Assembly (NCBI GenBank): GCA_015680905.1
Contig: JADFTS010000035.1
Location: forward strand, 62,001-126,000
Source: Coptis chinensis
Taxonomy: Eukaryota > Streptophyta > Magnoliopsida > Ranunculales > Ranunculaceae
Reading direction: 5' to 3'
Length of the DNA: 64,000 bases
Shown here: positions 36,328 through 48,758 of the stretch, piece after piece
Layout: each line of letters begins with the position of its first letter
Numbering within the stretch: position 1 is the first letter of the stretch
Notes under the pieces: model-generated
What the model saw: only the letters and a program-made list of their open reading frames with translations
What the model was told of the DNA's origin: nothing
Databases searched by the model: none
Made by a program: the position numbers and the translations under genes

Positions 36328-37880
36328 TCTGCTCAAATACAGTCGCGTGCACTACTTTATAAGCTCCAAACAGCTTCCACTATTGAAGTTTGCGCCATCA
36401 ATTTAGAATATAAGTGTTGGTCTAACCACCTTGTAAAACATTCTTCCATATGTTCTACCTCATTACAAAGCCACGATCTTCGTCAAGGAAATCTGAAGTT
36501 AAAAAACTCATCTTGAAAAAATTAATTTTTCTCGTACATACCACGTAAGAGTATCCAGACAAAACGCACATGTCTCATTTTGTGTGCTATCTTTTTCCTA
36601 TTGTGTGATATTTGTTTGTTTTCATTGATTGGTGTAATATTTTTAACTTTCTTTTGACATGTTGCATATTGTGCTCGACACACTTTTTGTCGCATTGTTA
36701 GCTGAATTTTTTCTCAAGCTTCACAGGTATTTTCTTTCTTCATCTCTTGACATTTTTGGGAGAAAGCATCCTTGTGTTTCGGGGTGGTAAGAACCTGAAG
36801 CAAAATTTACGCAGTTTTTAGGTTGTATAGAGCTTCTTTATGAATAGGTGTACTTAGTGACAAAGTCTTGTTTCCTTTTCTATGATGAAAAAATTGTCTA
36901 GAAATCTCACACTAGTATTCGAATTAGGATTTCTTCTTAGAAACTTAATATAATATGTACGCAATAGTTTTTACATCTTTTCTTGAACATTCATGCACGG
37001 AGTATCATTGACAGTACATTGTATACATTTTCCAGGTTTCAAATACCGACATGATCATTTCAAGGATATTTTATGTTATGCATTTTGGAGGGTTGGAGTA
37101 CAACTGAAGAAAGACGCTCCCGTGAATTTTTTCACTGATCCGAATGAAGGAAGATTAACACTTCGGCCTGTGGATGTATTGGTCTACAATTGGTTTGAGG
37201 GGAGGCATACGTGTTTTGATGTAACTGGAGCCTCTCCGTTGGTAGGGCTTGGGAATGGAGTATTTGAGTTGGAAGAAGCAGCTACTAGAGCAGCAGCAGG
37301 GAAGATTTGGAAACACGAGGAGGCTTATAAAGCTAACCAGCATTGTTTCATTCCGTTCAGTTTCGACAATTTAAGTTTCTTGGCACAGCAATCTGTTAAG
37401 CTCCTTAAGTGATTGCAGAAAGTTATGGACCGCAACCTAATGACAGCTGGTTCTAACGAGTTTGTATTCAGGAGGATAGGATTTGCTGTTCATAATGGAC
37501 TTGCGTCACAGCTTGTTGCACGCTTATCCTAATTATTTGTAAAACTCGTTATCATTACCAATAAAATTTCCACTTAAAAACAACAACAACAACAACAACA
37601 ACAACATTTTCTTTTATTCGAAGAGTATATAATACAAAAAAAAAAACATTTTCTTTTATTCGAAGAGTATATACTATAAATAAAAAAATAACAACAACAA
37701 AAAGAACAACATTTTCTTTTATTCGAAGAGTATATACTACAAAAAAAACTATTAAAAAAAATACAACATCATCATTTTCTTTTTTTCTTATTTTATCCAA
37801 TACAAAAAAAAAATTAAAAAAAAAACTCTTAAAAATAAAAAAAATCAAAATATCACAAAAGCAAAGTTAACTGAATTTAT
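36328..37880 (+). repeat. Array unit 10
   Basis: Complete unit of about 1553 bp. Contains the longest open copy of the endonuclease-like frame. Confidence 0.85.
36993..37532 (+). CDS. Restriction-like endonuclease-type domain, unit 10 (139 codons open)
   Basis: The best copy. From Met at 36993 the frame is open for 139 codons to a TGA after SVKLLK; a further 40 codons are readable to a TAA at 37530-37532. Residues 9-21 read HCIHFPGFKYRHD, a C/H cluster followed by R-H-D. R58-P-V-D61 and F75-D76-V-T78 lie about 15 residues apart, with basic and aromatic residues between. This order (C/H cluster, RHD, then R/K-P-D and D-V-T) matches the restriction-like endonuclease at the C terminus of R2/CRE-type non-LTR retrotransposons, which nicks the target DNA for reverse transcription. 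Similar sequences follow reverse transcriptases in plant genomes. No reverse transcriptase is present in any unit. The frame may not be translated at all; the family call is an inference from motifs. Confidence 0.55.
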
Positions 37881-38559
37881 TCTGCTCAAATACAGTCGCG
37901 TGCACTACTCTATAAGCTCCAAACAGCTTCCACTATTGAAGTTTGCGCCATCAATTCAGAATATACATGTTGGTCTAACTACCTTGTGAAACATTCTTCC
38001 ATATGTTCTACCTCATTACAAAGCCACGATCTTCGTCTAGGAAATCTGAAGTTAAAAAACCAATCTTGAAAAAATTAACTTTTCACGTACATACCACGTA
38101 AGAGTGTCCAGACAAAAGCACATGTCTCATTTGGTGTGCTATCTCTTTCCTATTGTGTGATATTTGTTTGTTTTCATTAATTGGTGTGATATTTTTAACT
38201 TTCTTTTGACATGTTGCATATTGTGCTCGACACACTTTTTGCCGCAGTGTTAACTGAATTTTTTTTCAAGCTTCACAGTTATTTTCTTTCTTCATCTCTT
38301 GACATTTTGAGGAGAAAGCATTCTTCTATTTGGGGGTGGTAAGAACCTGAAGCAAAATTTACGCTGTTTTTAGGTTGTATAAAGCTTCTTTATGAATAAG
38401 TGTACTTAGTGACAAAGTCTTGTTTCATTTTCTATGATAAAAATTGTCTAGAAATCTCACACTAGTATTCGAATTAGGATTTCTTCTTAGAAAATTAATA
38501 TAATATGTACGCAATAGTTTTTACATCTTTTATTGAACATTCATGCACGGAGTATCATT

Positions 38560-39360
38560 CACTACACCAGAAAATGCATTTACTAACAGTTATATCCGTT
38601 ACTTATATTTTTACTAACGGTTATATCCATTAGCTCTGGGGCGTCACTCTCACTTAATTAAGCAAAAATTAGTAACGGATATAACCGTTACTAATAATAA
38701 TTTTTGTAACGGTTATATCTGTTACTAAAATTCTTTGTAACAGATAGCCAACTATTGGTGGCCCAATTAAATTTGTCATTTCTAATGGATATATCCGTTA
38801 GTAATGGATGTACTATTTACTTAACTATTGTTTGTAACGGATATATCTGTTACTAACTTTTAGTCTAAGAAAAAATAAAATTTCTCGGGTCAAATTTTTT
38901 TTTCCACCTCGCAAATCTAATTCTTCCACATCCGACTATTCCATCAAGCATAAATATCTATACAACAACTCAAGCAACAAATGAATAACAAGAAAAAGCA
39001 ATCCAAATCTCAATTTACATAGAAAGAAACAAGGCCTCCAATCCAAATCACAATTTACATTGAAACAAAAACAAAGTCTCACAATGAGTTTTCCTACTTT
39101 CTTCCTTAATTCATTTCTACCATATACAGATAGACATATATTGACAAACCTAACAAACACATTGTTCTCATTGTCAATTACTTGAACCGAAATGTTTCCT
39201 AGCCATAGCACAAAAGCAAGCATAGCAAATGTACTCTCTTGATCATCTTTACAAAGTCGAACAATATCTAACGCCTCCTGATCAAATGAAGGAAACAAAA
39301 ACCATAAGCTGTGTTGTCATTATTAATAACTAATAGCTAGCGAAAGGGCTATAAACCTAC
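38560..39360. mobile_element. CACTA transposon fragment carrying a myosin exon
   Basis: The left end CACTACACCAGAAAA is the classic terminus of plant CACTA (En/Spm) elements. At least six subterminal repeats of a TAACGGATATAACCGTTAC type follow in both orientations (38580-38870). The right terminus, which should be its inverse, is missing: the element stops near 39360 and runs into unit sequence. It inserted after ATT in the unit, and the unit resumes at ATTGACAGCACATTG. No transposase is present, so it is non-autonomous. Confidence 0.8.
39153..39277 (-). pseudogene. Myosin motor-domain exon fragment inside the CACTA element
   Basis: On the minus strand, after a good acceptor (TTTGATCAG), the frame reads EALDIVRLCKDDQES then TFAMLAFVLWLGNISVQVID and NENN. 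The run FAML-x3-LWLGN-[IV]-S-x-x-V-x-DNEN is typical of the motor domain of plant myosins (class VIII or XI), the actin-based motors. It covers only about 41 codons. It was most likely picked up from a host gene by the transposon and is not a functional gene. Confidence 0.75.
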
Positions 39361-39378
39361 ATGATCATTTCAAGGATA

Positions 39379-39903
39379 TTGACAGCACATTGTATACATT
39401 TTCCAGGTTTCAAATACCGACATGATCATTTCAAGGATATTTTATATGATGCATTTTGGAGGGTTGGAGTACAAGTGAAAAAAGTGGCTCCTATGAATTT
39501 TTTCACTGATCCGAATGAGGGAAGATTAACATTTCGGCCTATTAATGTATTGGTCTACAATTGGTTTTAGGGGAGGTATGCGTATTTTGATGTAACTGGA
39601 GCCTCTCCGTTGGTAGGGATTGGGAATGGAATATTTGAGTTGGGAGAAATAGCTAATAGAGCAGCAGCAGGGATGATTTGGAAACATGAGGAGGCTTGTA
39701 AAGCTAACCAGCATTGTTTCATTCCGTTCAGTTTCGACACTTTTGGTTTCTTGGCACAGCAATCTGTTAAGCTCCTTAAGTGCTTGCAGAAAGTTATGGA
39801 CTGCAACCTAATGACAGCTGGTCCTAACGAGTTTCTATTCAGGAGGATAGGATTTGCCGTTCAGAAATGACTTACGTCACAACTTGTTGCAGGCTTTTCC
39901 TCA
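39379..39903 (+). pseudogene. Restriction-like endonuclease domain remnant, unit 11
   Basis: Restarts at GACAGCACATTG after the CACTA insert. It reads HCIHFPGFKYRHDHFKDIL, FRPINVLVYNWF, a stop, then 86 codons to FAVQK. Here the site after SVKLLK is TGC (Cys) rather than TGA, so the C-terminal part LQKVMDCNLMTAG is in frame. Confidence 0.5.
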
Positions 39904-40262
39904 TTATTTGTAAAACTCGTTATCATTATCAATAAAATTTCCACTTCAAAAACAACAACAACAACAACAACATTTTCTTTTATTCGAAGAGTATATACTA
40001 TAAAAATAAAATAAAATAAAACATTTTCTTTTATTCGAAGAGTATATACTATAAATAAAATAAAAACAACAACAACAACAACAACATTTTCTTTTATTCG
40101 AAGAGTATATACTACAAAAAAACTATAAAAAAAATAAAAAAACAACAACATCATTATTTTCTTTTTATTCGTAGATTATCCACTACAAAAAAAATTAAAA
40201 ATAAAATCCTTTAAAAATAAAACAAATCAAAATCTCACAAAAGCAAAGCTAACTGAACTTAT

Positions 40263-41546
40263 TTTGCTCAAATACAGTCGCGTGCACTACTCTATAAGCT
40301 CCAAACAGCTTCCACTATTGAAGTTTGCGCCATCAATTCAGAATATATGTGTTGGTCTAACTACCTTGTGAAACATTCTTCCATATGTTCTACCTCATTG
40401 CAAAGCCACGATCATCGTCAAGGAAATCTGAAGTTAAAAAACCCATCTTGAAAAAATTAACTTTTCACGTACATACCACATAAGAGTGTCCAGACAAAAG
40501 CACATGTCTCATTTGGTGTGCTATCTCTTTCCTATTGTGTGATATTTGTTTGTTTTCATTGATTGGTGTGATATTTTTAACTTTCTTTTGACATGTTGCA
40601 TATTGTGCTCAACACACTTTTTGCCGCAGTGTTAGCTGAATTTTTTCTCAAGCTTCACAGGTATTTTCTTTCTTCATCTCTTGACATTTTGAGGAAAAAG
40701 CATCCTTCTGTTTTGGGGTGCTAAGAACCTGAAGCAAAATTTATATAGTTTTTAGGTTGTATATAGTTTCTTTATGAATAGGTGTACTTAGTAACAAAGT
40801 CTTGTTTTCTTTTCTATGATGAAAAATTTGTCTAGAAATCTCACACTAGTATTCGAATTAGGATTTCTTCTTAGAAACGTAATATAATATGTACGCAATA
40901 GTTTTTACATCTTTTCTTGAACATTCATGCACGGAGTATTATTGACAGTACATTGTATACATTTTCCAGGTTTCAAATACCGACATGATCATTTCAAGGA
41001 TATTTTATGTTATGCATTTTGGAGGGTTGGAGTACAAGTGAAGAAAGAGGCTCCCGTGAATTTTTTCACTGATCCGAATGAGGGAAGATTAACACTTCGA
41101 CCTGTGGATGTATTGGTCTACAGTTGGTTTGAGGGGAGGCATGCGTGTTTTGATATAACTGGAGCCTCTCCGTTGGTAGGGCTTGGGAATTGTGTATTTG
41201 AGTTGGGAGAAGCAGCTAATAAAGCAAAGAGCGGGGATGATTTGGAAACACGAGGAGGATTGTAAAGCTAACCAGCATTGTTTCATTCCGTTCAGTTTCG
41301 ACAATTTAAGTTTCTTGGCACAGCAATCTGTTAAGCTCCTTAAGTGATTGCAGAAAGTTATGGACCGCAACCTAATGACAGCTGGTTCTAACGAGTTTAT
41401 GTTCTGGAGGATAGGATTTGTCGTTCAGAAAGGACTTGCGTCACAGCTTGTTGCACGTTTGTCCTCATTATTTGTAAAACTCGTTATCATTATCAATAAA
41501 ATTTCCACTTAAAAAACAACAACAACAACAACATTTTCTTTTATTC
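40263..41546 (+). repeat. Array unit 12 (right edge, tail truncated)
   Basis: Last unit. It ends in its first tail subrepeat at TTTTATTC, then unique sequence starts. Confidence 0.85.
40927..41466 (+). pseudogene. Restriction-like endonuclease domain remnant, unit 12
   Basis: Open for 112 codons from MHGVLLTVHCIHFPG through RPVDVLVYSW and D-I-T to NKAKSGDD, where the frame shifts. The remainder resembles unit 10, including its 'gacaatttaagtttc' variant. Confidence 0.5.
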
Positions 41547-41738
41547 TATGGCAAGTAAACGTCATTCGTGGTTTAACCATCTAAAAAAAAAAAAAATGTG
41601 AATAAGCAAGTTAAAGGAAGCACGCGCATCATTAAAAAATCAAAAGACTAACTCTCAAACTTACATCAAACAAAATGGGATCAAACATCACCTTTTCTAG
41701 GCAGACTGCCTCAACTCTACTTCTCAATACGGAAAAAC

Positions 41739-41918
41739 TCACTGTTCATCATACTCCGGGTTATATGCCACTGTTTCCTACTAAATTAACTCCTTAATCT
41801 GTTCAGAAGACAATGCATGCTGCTCAGAGTCAAAGCTCAAGGGTGTCGAAAGCGCATGGCTTCATCACTAATGTCGCGTGTGGGGAGGCTAGGTATGGAT
41901 GTGCTAGTGCTTCTTCAA
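41739..41918 (-). pseudogene. MAP kinase pseudogene, exon 6 (C terminus)
   Basis: On the minus strand, after the acceptor TTTGCAG, it reads VEEALAHPYLAS, ISDEA, TPLSFDSEQHALSSEQIKEL and ETVAYNPEYDEQ followed by TGA. This is the ordinary last exon of a plant MAP kinase, with the common-docking and tail region. Two stop codons lie between KELI and ETVA and small shifts occur before TPLSFD. It joins exon 5 in phase (QRMR/VEEAL). Confidence 0.85.
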
Positions 41919-42170
41919 CTGCAAACCACAGAGAACAATACACACATAGATACATAAACCACGCCATATCGTGTTCAATCAAACCGCATAACTTTCTTTG
42001 GGAAAACACAACTCAAATACCTCATTTTAGGTGTTATTCTTTGCTTTTTTTACTACCATAATCAAAATCGAAGCAAATGCACCACTTTGCCTTCACTTCT
42101 ACAGTACAAATACTTTACCGCCACAAAACATATTTATCAAAACAATCGAGGAACAGATCCTCACTCTTAC

Positions 42171-42329
42171 CTCTCATTCTCTGCCTTGGATCAAATGTTA
42201 ACATCTTCTCAACTAGATCAACAGCTGCAGGACGGGCGTGTGGGAATCTCTCAGTAAATAATTGCCACTTGTGGCCGGGAACTTGTCGTTTATACATTCT
42301 AGGTCAGCCTCAGAAGGGTTGCCAATCAG
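42171..42329 (-). pseudogene. MAP kinase pseudogene, exon 5 (subdomains X-XI)
   Basis: Reads LIGNPSEADLE, then with a frame change KRQVPGHKWQLFTERFPHAR and PAAVDLVEKMLTFDPRQRMR, ending before a GTAAGAG donor. This is MAP kinase subdomain XI. The junctions fit exon 4 (ending LLME) on one side and exon 6 on the other. Exon 4 itself is absent from this locus but is present at 4277-4607 in the other copy. Confidence 0.85.
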
Positions 42330-42578
42330 CCTTGTAATACACCAATTACTATGTAAACACTACACGCATACATCAAACGTGTTCCATATATATGTAAAAT
42401 CATGTATTAAGACATTCAACGCTACAAATCTTAACTATAGGTGTTTAGCCATTTACAAATCCAAACAAAACAAAAGCTTCAGAAACCATCTAGACACAAT
42501 GACTACAAAACACCTTCGTGTCCATCCCTTAACTTCGACCATCTTCTCCATCCTAGACCTTAATAAGATGAGTAAAAA
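42330..42578. other. Spacer between MAP kinase exon 5 and the duplicated block
   Basis: AT-rich; MAP kinase exon 4 should lie about here but no trace of it was found. Confidence 0.5.
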
Positions 42579-44309
42579 ACCGTGTAATTAATTTTATATA
42601 TCTACCTTACTGCATAAGGGATCTTTTTTGGTCTTCCAATATTCACCAAAGCCACCACTAGAACAAAATAACAAGTTAAATGGATTTAATCATAATATTT
42701 AATGCATGCATAAACTGCCATGCCATTGATTAATCTATATATCAGTGCACATCACAAAACATGACAACATGAACATTCATATAGAGGCTGAGTATTTGAC
42801 AAAACAAATATTCATACCCCCTACAGCAACTTTTATTGCATCATAAAACAAACTTAATATAACAAACTACAGCTGCATGCACTCTGTCTTATTCAACAAC
42901 CTCGATCACAACTCATTAACCAGTACAGCTGTAAAACTACATACATTTCTTTCTTCATCCTAGACTTTGCATTCTCACCTTCACAACTCTCCAGCTTGCA
43001 AACAACTCATCAAAACTTACTTCCAGCACAACATATGGAAAAATTCAAAACGCATGGCTAAAGTCTTCGAACGAGACAAATATTTTTTCTCTAACAACAT
43101 ATTAGGACCAAAAATTTCTATAAACAACCCTTTCACACCCATCTGCACAGACAACTAAGTATAAGCAATTACTCTAGACTCCAAACCACTTAGGACCAAT
43201 TTTCTGTCTAATGCTCATTCTCTTCCTACGCCTTAACAAAATTTTACTTTGCAAGGTTTCAGGTTCCCAAAGAAAGTTATAAGTTCGAGAATGCTCACTT
43301 CTGATGGAACCTATAAGATTTAGTAAGAGTCAATCACGACTGGCACTCAAAAAAGTCGAGAGGATGGCGACTCACCCAAATGATCTTCATTCATATTAAA
43401 CATGGAATTATGAAATTAAAACTAGATTGATGTGGAAATATATTCATCGTCTAATATTCAAATAAAAATATCCTCCAAGCTAACCTCTGACAATATACTA
43501 GAATCATTTTCTCTACAGTTTGCCACATTATAGAATATGATGCCTAAGCTAACCACACCAAGCTGCTACAAATGCTACAACTTACCAAAAACCTTTTTCT
43601 ACACTCGAGATGACCATACTGCAAACATTATTAAGGGAATTATCAAGGACACTTGTATTCTAGTGAAACCTGTGCAACTCTGTTTACAATATCGTATGCT
43701 CATTACCATTTCATTTTTATGTATTATATACATATTCCTAATCAACTCTTTATAGGATGACCTGTGACCGAAGCATGTATAGGGACGCAAAGGATCTGCC
43801 CCTCGAGATCGTAACCACGGCACCAACTTAATTACAAGTAAACTTCTCATTTCTTAATAGATTTGCTTACTTCAATTATTTCAATCAAGATAACTTTCTA
43901 GTCTTTTTGCAATATGTCATCAGTCTTAATAATATATCTCAACACCCTCAGCTTCTACATACTACTTAACCTCTAAACATCAATATGTCAGCTTTCTAAA
44001 TCCCTTCTTTTCCAACAGTATAGTTACAACTTATTAAGTATTCAAATTTTCGGTGCTTGCCTCCTCTTTGTACAAATTTACATCCAGACAACCATTCACG
44101 TCTAAGCTTTTTTGCTTTAGAGGACTAGAGACTAGAGATAAACAGAGGGTCTTCGATCTATATAACCACTGCATTTTATATTATTTAAATCATAACAATG
44201 TATTTTCGAATTAAGATGTTAACATTTATGATTTATGTAATTCTGGTCAACAGCATGCATTAGTATCTCAACAAATTATATTAACAAGTAATGCTAGAAT
44301 ACCTAACAA
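42579..44309. repeat. Segmental duplication block, copy B, left part
   Basis: Matches 5216-6828 in the same order. It ends at CCTAACAA, where the Tat-type element begins. It contains no recognised gene. The copy holds ~140 bp near 43930-44090 that are missing from copy A. Confidence 0.85.
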
Positions 44310-44768
44310 GGAAGACGGAAGACTACAGTTGGAAAGTTTAATGTGTAGAACTCTCGACTCCCCGATCGAGATACTATCGCGGACTCGAGAGGGGGCATCT
44401 GTAGTGGCGGGGAAAACCTTTGGGATATCGGTGGTGAGATGTCCGGTCAAGATAACACATAAGTCCGCGATCCACCGGATTGGGGGTGACGATGTGTGGT
44501 CGCTGATCTGGAAACCCTACACATGGAGATAAGAGGACCGCGAGATGGAGGAACAGGTGGAGGGCCATGATGGATGAAAAGAAAGATATAAAGAGAAATA
44601 GTGGGAGAGAGAAGAAAAAGGGGGCGGATTCATTAATCCAAAGAGAGAAGACCTAAGGAAAAGGGGAGCGAATAGAGAAAGTGGAGTGAGTAGAGTAGGG
44701 CTGAGAAGGAGAGAATAGTGCCTAAGAGCTAGGGAATAGTGCTTGTAGTAGAAACAGGGGTTGTAACA
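44310..44768 (+). repeat. Left LTR of the Tat-type element
   Basis: About 459 bp, ending GGTTGTAACA. Starts at GGAAGACGGAAGACTAC, a few bases inside the start of the right LTR. Confidence 0.85.
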
Positions 44769-44795
44769 TTTGGGCATTTGTCACGTGGGGAAACG
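44769..44795 (+). other. Likely primer-binding region of the Tat-type element
   Basis: TTTGGGCATTTGTCACGTGG directly follows the left LTR. It resembles a diverged form of the TTTGGCGCC...GTGGGGA primer sites of plant Ty3/gypsy elements. Confidence 0.45.
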
Positions 44796-45227
44796 AAGTA
44801 GAAATGGCACCAAAAGAAGCGCGGGTAGGCCCCGAAAGATAAGTGGTCCCGCAACAGATCTTGGGAAGGCGTGGTAGAAGAAGGGGAAGGACGAGAGGAG
44901 GGGAAGCCGAGAAGAAGAAGAAGCGCGGCTTATGCGGGAAGAGATTGGAAGGCTGAGGGAGGAAGATGAGGAGCTGAGACGAGAGAGAGAAAGGATGGAT
45001 GAGGAGACCGGGGAAGAAACATGGGAGGAAGCGGAGAATGAAAAGGTGGAGGACGAAGAGGAACAGGGACCGACCCTAGTGGACAATCCGGTGACCGGGT
45101 TAACGGTTGAACAAGTCCAACAAATGATTAACAGTGACCGAGTGGCGAATCTTCAACAAACAAGGGTCCAAACGGGCGCCTGATCCAAGTGGTGGCGGGC
45201 TGAACCGCGAACCCGCCAGATCGCGAT

Positions 45228-46504
45228 ATGGACTTGGAGGTACCAAAACGCTTCAATCAGCCGAGAATCGAGAGATATGACGGAACGGGTGACCCGGCAG
45301 ATCACATCCATCACTTTAGACAGCAGATGCCTCTCTGGCAAGAGGCGAGGTATGATGGTCTGCAGTGCATGATGTTCCCGGCCAATCTTAAGGGTGGAGC
45401 TTCCGACTGGTACTATCGGTTGCCTTCAAAGAGCATAACCAATTTCCAAGAGTTAGAGCAGGCGTTTGTTGACCACTTTATACATCAGAAGAGGAGGGTT
45501 GTGGACATCGCAGCCTTATTTAACGTTAGACAGAGATCCGCAGAATCGGTCAAAGAGTACCTATGTCGCTTCAAGGCAGAGACCCTAAAGGTAGAGAATT
45601 TGGATGAGAGGACAGCGGTAATAGCATTCGAAAGGGGGCTGCGACCTGGAACGGCGGTCCATCAGTCCGTGGCGAAGAACGAGATATAACGCTTAACGAA
45701 GTTATATCTGCGGGAGAAGTATATTAGATATGAAGACACCATGCATGAGTCGAAGAGGGGAGCCAAAGGCGATCGGCGGCGTAGAGAAAGGGGTGAACGC
45801 AGAAAAGACAGAGGGAAGTGACCGGGCGGGAGAGGTACCACGGACAGTCCTCAAGGCCGAAAAGAGGAAGGGAGATAGCGCGGAGAGAGCAAAGGGAGCG
45901 GAAGCCATACCGCGAGGTGGAACATGTCCCGTTGGCGAGACCGTTGAGTGAGATACTGCCGCTCATTAAAAATGTGCAAGGATATGAAGGGCCGCGAACC
46001 ATTCCGGCCGAAATGCCCAACAAGCCATACTGTGAGTATCACCAGGTGCGCAATCACGAAACCAATGATTGTTATGCCTTGAAATGGTTAGTCCAGAGAT
46101 TAATAGAGAAGGGGATGCTGAGGGAATTCGTTGGGGAAACTCCAGACCGGGAGCCTGGGCCTGCCGCGGGACGAATATTGGGAACCATAAATGCTATTTT
46201 CAGCGGGGAAGCGTTGAGTCACAATGCCCACCGGGATAAGGTCAGGAGGACGGCGAGTATTCAGCAGGTCAATGAGTCCCACAGAGGGCAGAGATACCGA
46301 GCAGAGTTAATGAGCGGGGAGGAGAAAATTACATTCTCCAAGGCAGACCTCCGAGGCGTGGATACGCCACACGAGGATGCGTTGGTTATTACAGTAGTGA
46401 TGGGCAATTATGTGGTCAAAAGGGTCCCGATAGATCGTGGTAGCCGCGGTGGATTTGCTATTGAGGAGCTCTTAAGGAGATGGGGATCAACCCAGGGCAA
46501 CTGA
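45228..46504 (+). pseudogene. gag and protease start of the Tat-type element
   Basis: The capsid-type region reads QPRIERYDGTGDPADHIHHF, then ASDWYYRLPSKSITNFQELE and a QRSAESVKEYLCRF segment, typical of the Ty3/gypsy gag domain that forms the particle shell. Further on, CEYHQVRNHETNDCYALK marks the gag C terminus and DALVITVVMGNYVVKRVPID the start of the aspartic protease. Broken in several places. Confidence 0.8.
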
Positions 46505-47627
46505 GACCTCCGCGGACAAATTTGTATGAATTCAATGGAAGTGTTACAGAGCCTATGGGGGAACTTCTGCTGCCAGTAACAACGGGGCCCGTGACAGTGT
46601 TCTCAAGGTTCATGGTGATCGACTCCAACTCCTAATACAACGCGATCCTGGGGAGGAGATGGATACATGAGATAAGGGCGGTGCCGTCGACTTACTATCA
46701 AGTTATCCGATTCCCTACCCTAACGGGAACATATGAGGTCCGCAGAGATCAGGTGGCATCCAAGAACAGTCACCAGAATACAATCAAAAGGATGTCCCGC
46801 GGACCAGAAGAGGAGTCGACGAGCTCTAGGAAGAGGCCGGCATAGCAACTACTGATGGGGGGGCGGTGGAGGGGGAGGAGGTCGCGGTGGTTCCAAAGAC
46901 TTTAGACGAGATAGAAATAGTAAACTTGGGAGAGGGCGAAGAGGAGAAGTTCACATCGATAGGGTCGAGTCTTGCAGAAGAATGGAAGGATAAGTTGGTG
47001 CAATGATTGGTGAAGAACAGAGACGTCTTTGCGTGGGGGATAGAGGATGTCACTGGTTTAGATCCGGAGTTTGCATGTCATCGCCGCACACGGAGGGAGG
47101 ACGCCGGCGGGCTGAGACGAAGATGAGAGGCATGAGACCCAAATATGCAGAAGGAATCCGAGAATAGGTTGCGAGGCTAAAGGGTGCGGGGATAATAAGA
47201 GAGGTGGAATTCACTGACTGGTTGTCCAACGTGGTCGCGGTCCCGAAGAAAAATGGAAAGGTCCGGATGTGTGTGAACTTCACGGACGTAAATCTAGAGT
47301 GTCCGAAGGACAGCTATCCGATGCCGCGAGTGGATGAGTTGGTAGACAGGACTGCGGGGTTCAGCATGTTCTCATTTATGGATGCGTCTATGGGGTACAA
47401 TCAGGTGGCAATGTATGGACCAGATCAGGAAAAAACCGCCTTCGTAGTGGAAGGGGGCACATACTGTTATACTAGAATGCCATTCGGATTAGAAAATGCA
47501 GGAGCCACATTCTAGCGCTTGGGAGAGAAGATGTTCGAGGGTAAAATCCGAAAAGGCATTGAGATATACATCGATGATATGGTGGAGAAGAGTATGTCAG
47601 AACAGGAGCACTTGGAAGGGTTGGAGG

Positions 47628-48702
47628 TAGGGGTGGGAATTTGGCCCTAACGACCCTAACCCGGCCCTGACCGACCCCACCCTAAGCCCTATAAAGCCCT
47701 CACAACTAAAGCCCTCACAGAGTTTAGGGCCCGGCCCTAATGCCTTCTAGTAGGGCGGGCTAAGATTCTAAAACATAGGCCCTAAAAACATAACTAAGCC
47801 CCTAACCAAGCCCTAACCAAGCGCGCCCTGTTTCATACTTTCACTATAAATACACATACCATAATTGTCCAACTCTTTGTTAAATATTTTCAATTAAAAT
47901 AACATTGTCCTTTGTAATTTATCACTTACACCCAAGGGTACTTCCAATAACTTGTTTTATATAACAAAACTTGTCAACTTAAGTACCATGAAGAACAATG
48001 AGCACTAGCCTAATAAAAATAAGACTTTATTCCTTTGATCATCAAGTCAAAGTCCATAACTTATTATTCTTAATTTCTTTTTCTCACTTATTTCTTATAA
48101 ATTATATTTTTATTCACATCCAAGCCAAGTCTAAAACTAAAGATTTCCTTCCACACCATTAAAGCAAAATACAGAGCAGACATTTGTAACATAGAAACCA
48201 AAAAACAACATTTGTCAGAAAAATGACATTTGTAATCTCAAACCTTTCTCCATCACTTGTTCAAAAGCCAATATTTTCATTTCCATATACAAAGCTTGAA
48301 TCACTTTTAAATTATAAGAAAGGTAATATTATATTTGTTTGAATCTATTATAGAAATAATTTATGATATTACAAATAGTTTAACAACTTCCATGACCCTT
48401 AACCAAAACTATTATGTTTCTTCTTTATATATATTACTTCTTCCTTTAAAATGATAATATAATTATTTGTCTATGTATTTCAATGTTAAATGTAATTTTA
48501 GTGAGGTTTGAGTACAAGGAAGAACAAATTCCGAACTCTCGATGTACTTTCAGTTCATTAGATTGTGGATGTGCATTTTAAATTTTTGGACTTATACGGG
48601 GATTATTACTAGATTGGTTGGACTTTGAGTTTGTAGATTATTGTACATTTTGTAATATAAATGAGTTTTAAAACCGATAGTAAAAAAATATATATATATA
48701 TA

Positions 48703-48758
<56 letters not shown>

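Larger units (their letters stand above)
37881..40262 (+). repeat. Array unit 11 (split by a CACTA fragment)
   Basis: 2382 bp because of the insert at 38560-39360. Without it the unit is about 1560 bp. Confidence 0.85.
23581..41546 (+). repeat. Tandem array 2: ten units of the ~1.5-kb repeat
   Basis: Begins with the tail end of a unit (23581-23956) and then holds ten more units, all in the same orientation. Uninterrupted units measure about 1520-1560 bp. Later insertions lengthen three of them: a MITE at 28658, a solo LTR at 34419 and a CACTA fragment at 38560. The tails vary in length by (AAC)n, (CA)n and poly-A changes. The array ends inside a tail at about 41546, shortly before MAP kinase exon 6. 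Confidence 0.9.

Noticed and set aside
37555-37848. Minus-strand frames rich in V, F and Y (for example 'VVYTLRIKENVV') in array tails
   Set aside because: They arise from reading (AAC)n and the TTCGAAGAGTATATA subrepeats backwards. The pattern recurs in every tail with no protein similarity.
47640-47850. Runs of 'ccctaa' that look like telomere repeats
   Set aside because: The spacing is irregular, they alternate with 'ggccc' and lie at the ends of a hAT-like element with its own target duplication. They are part of its subterminal region.
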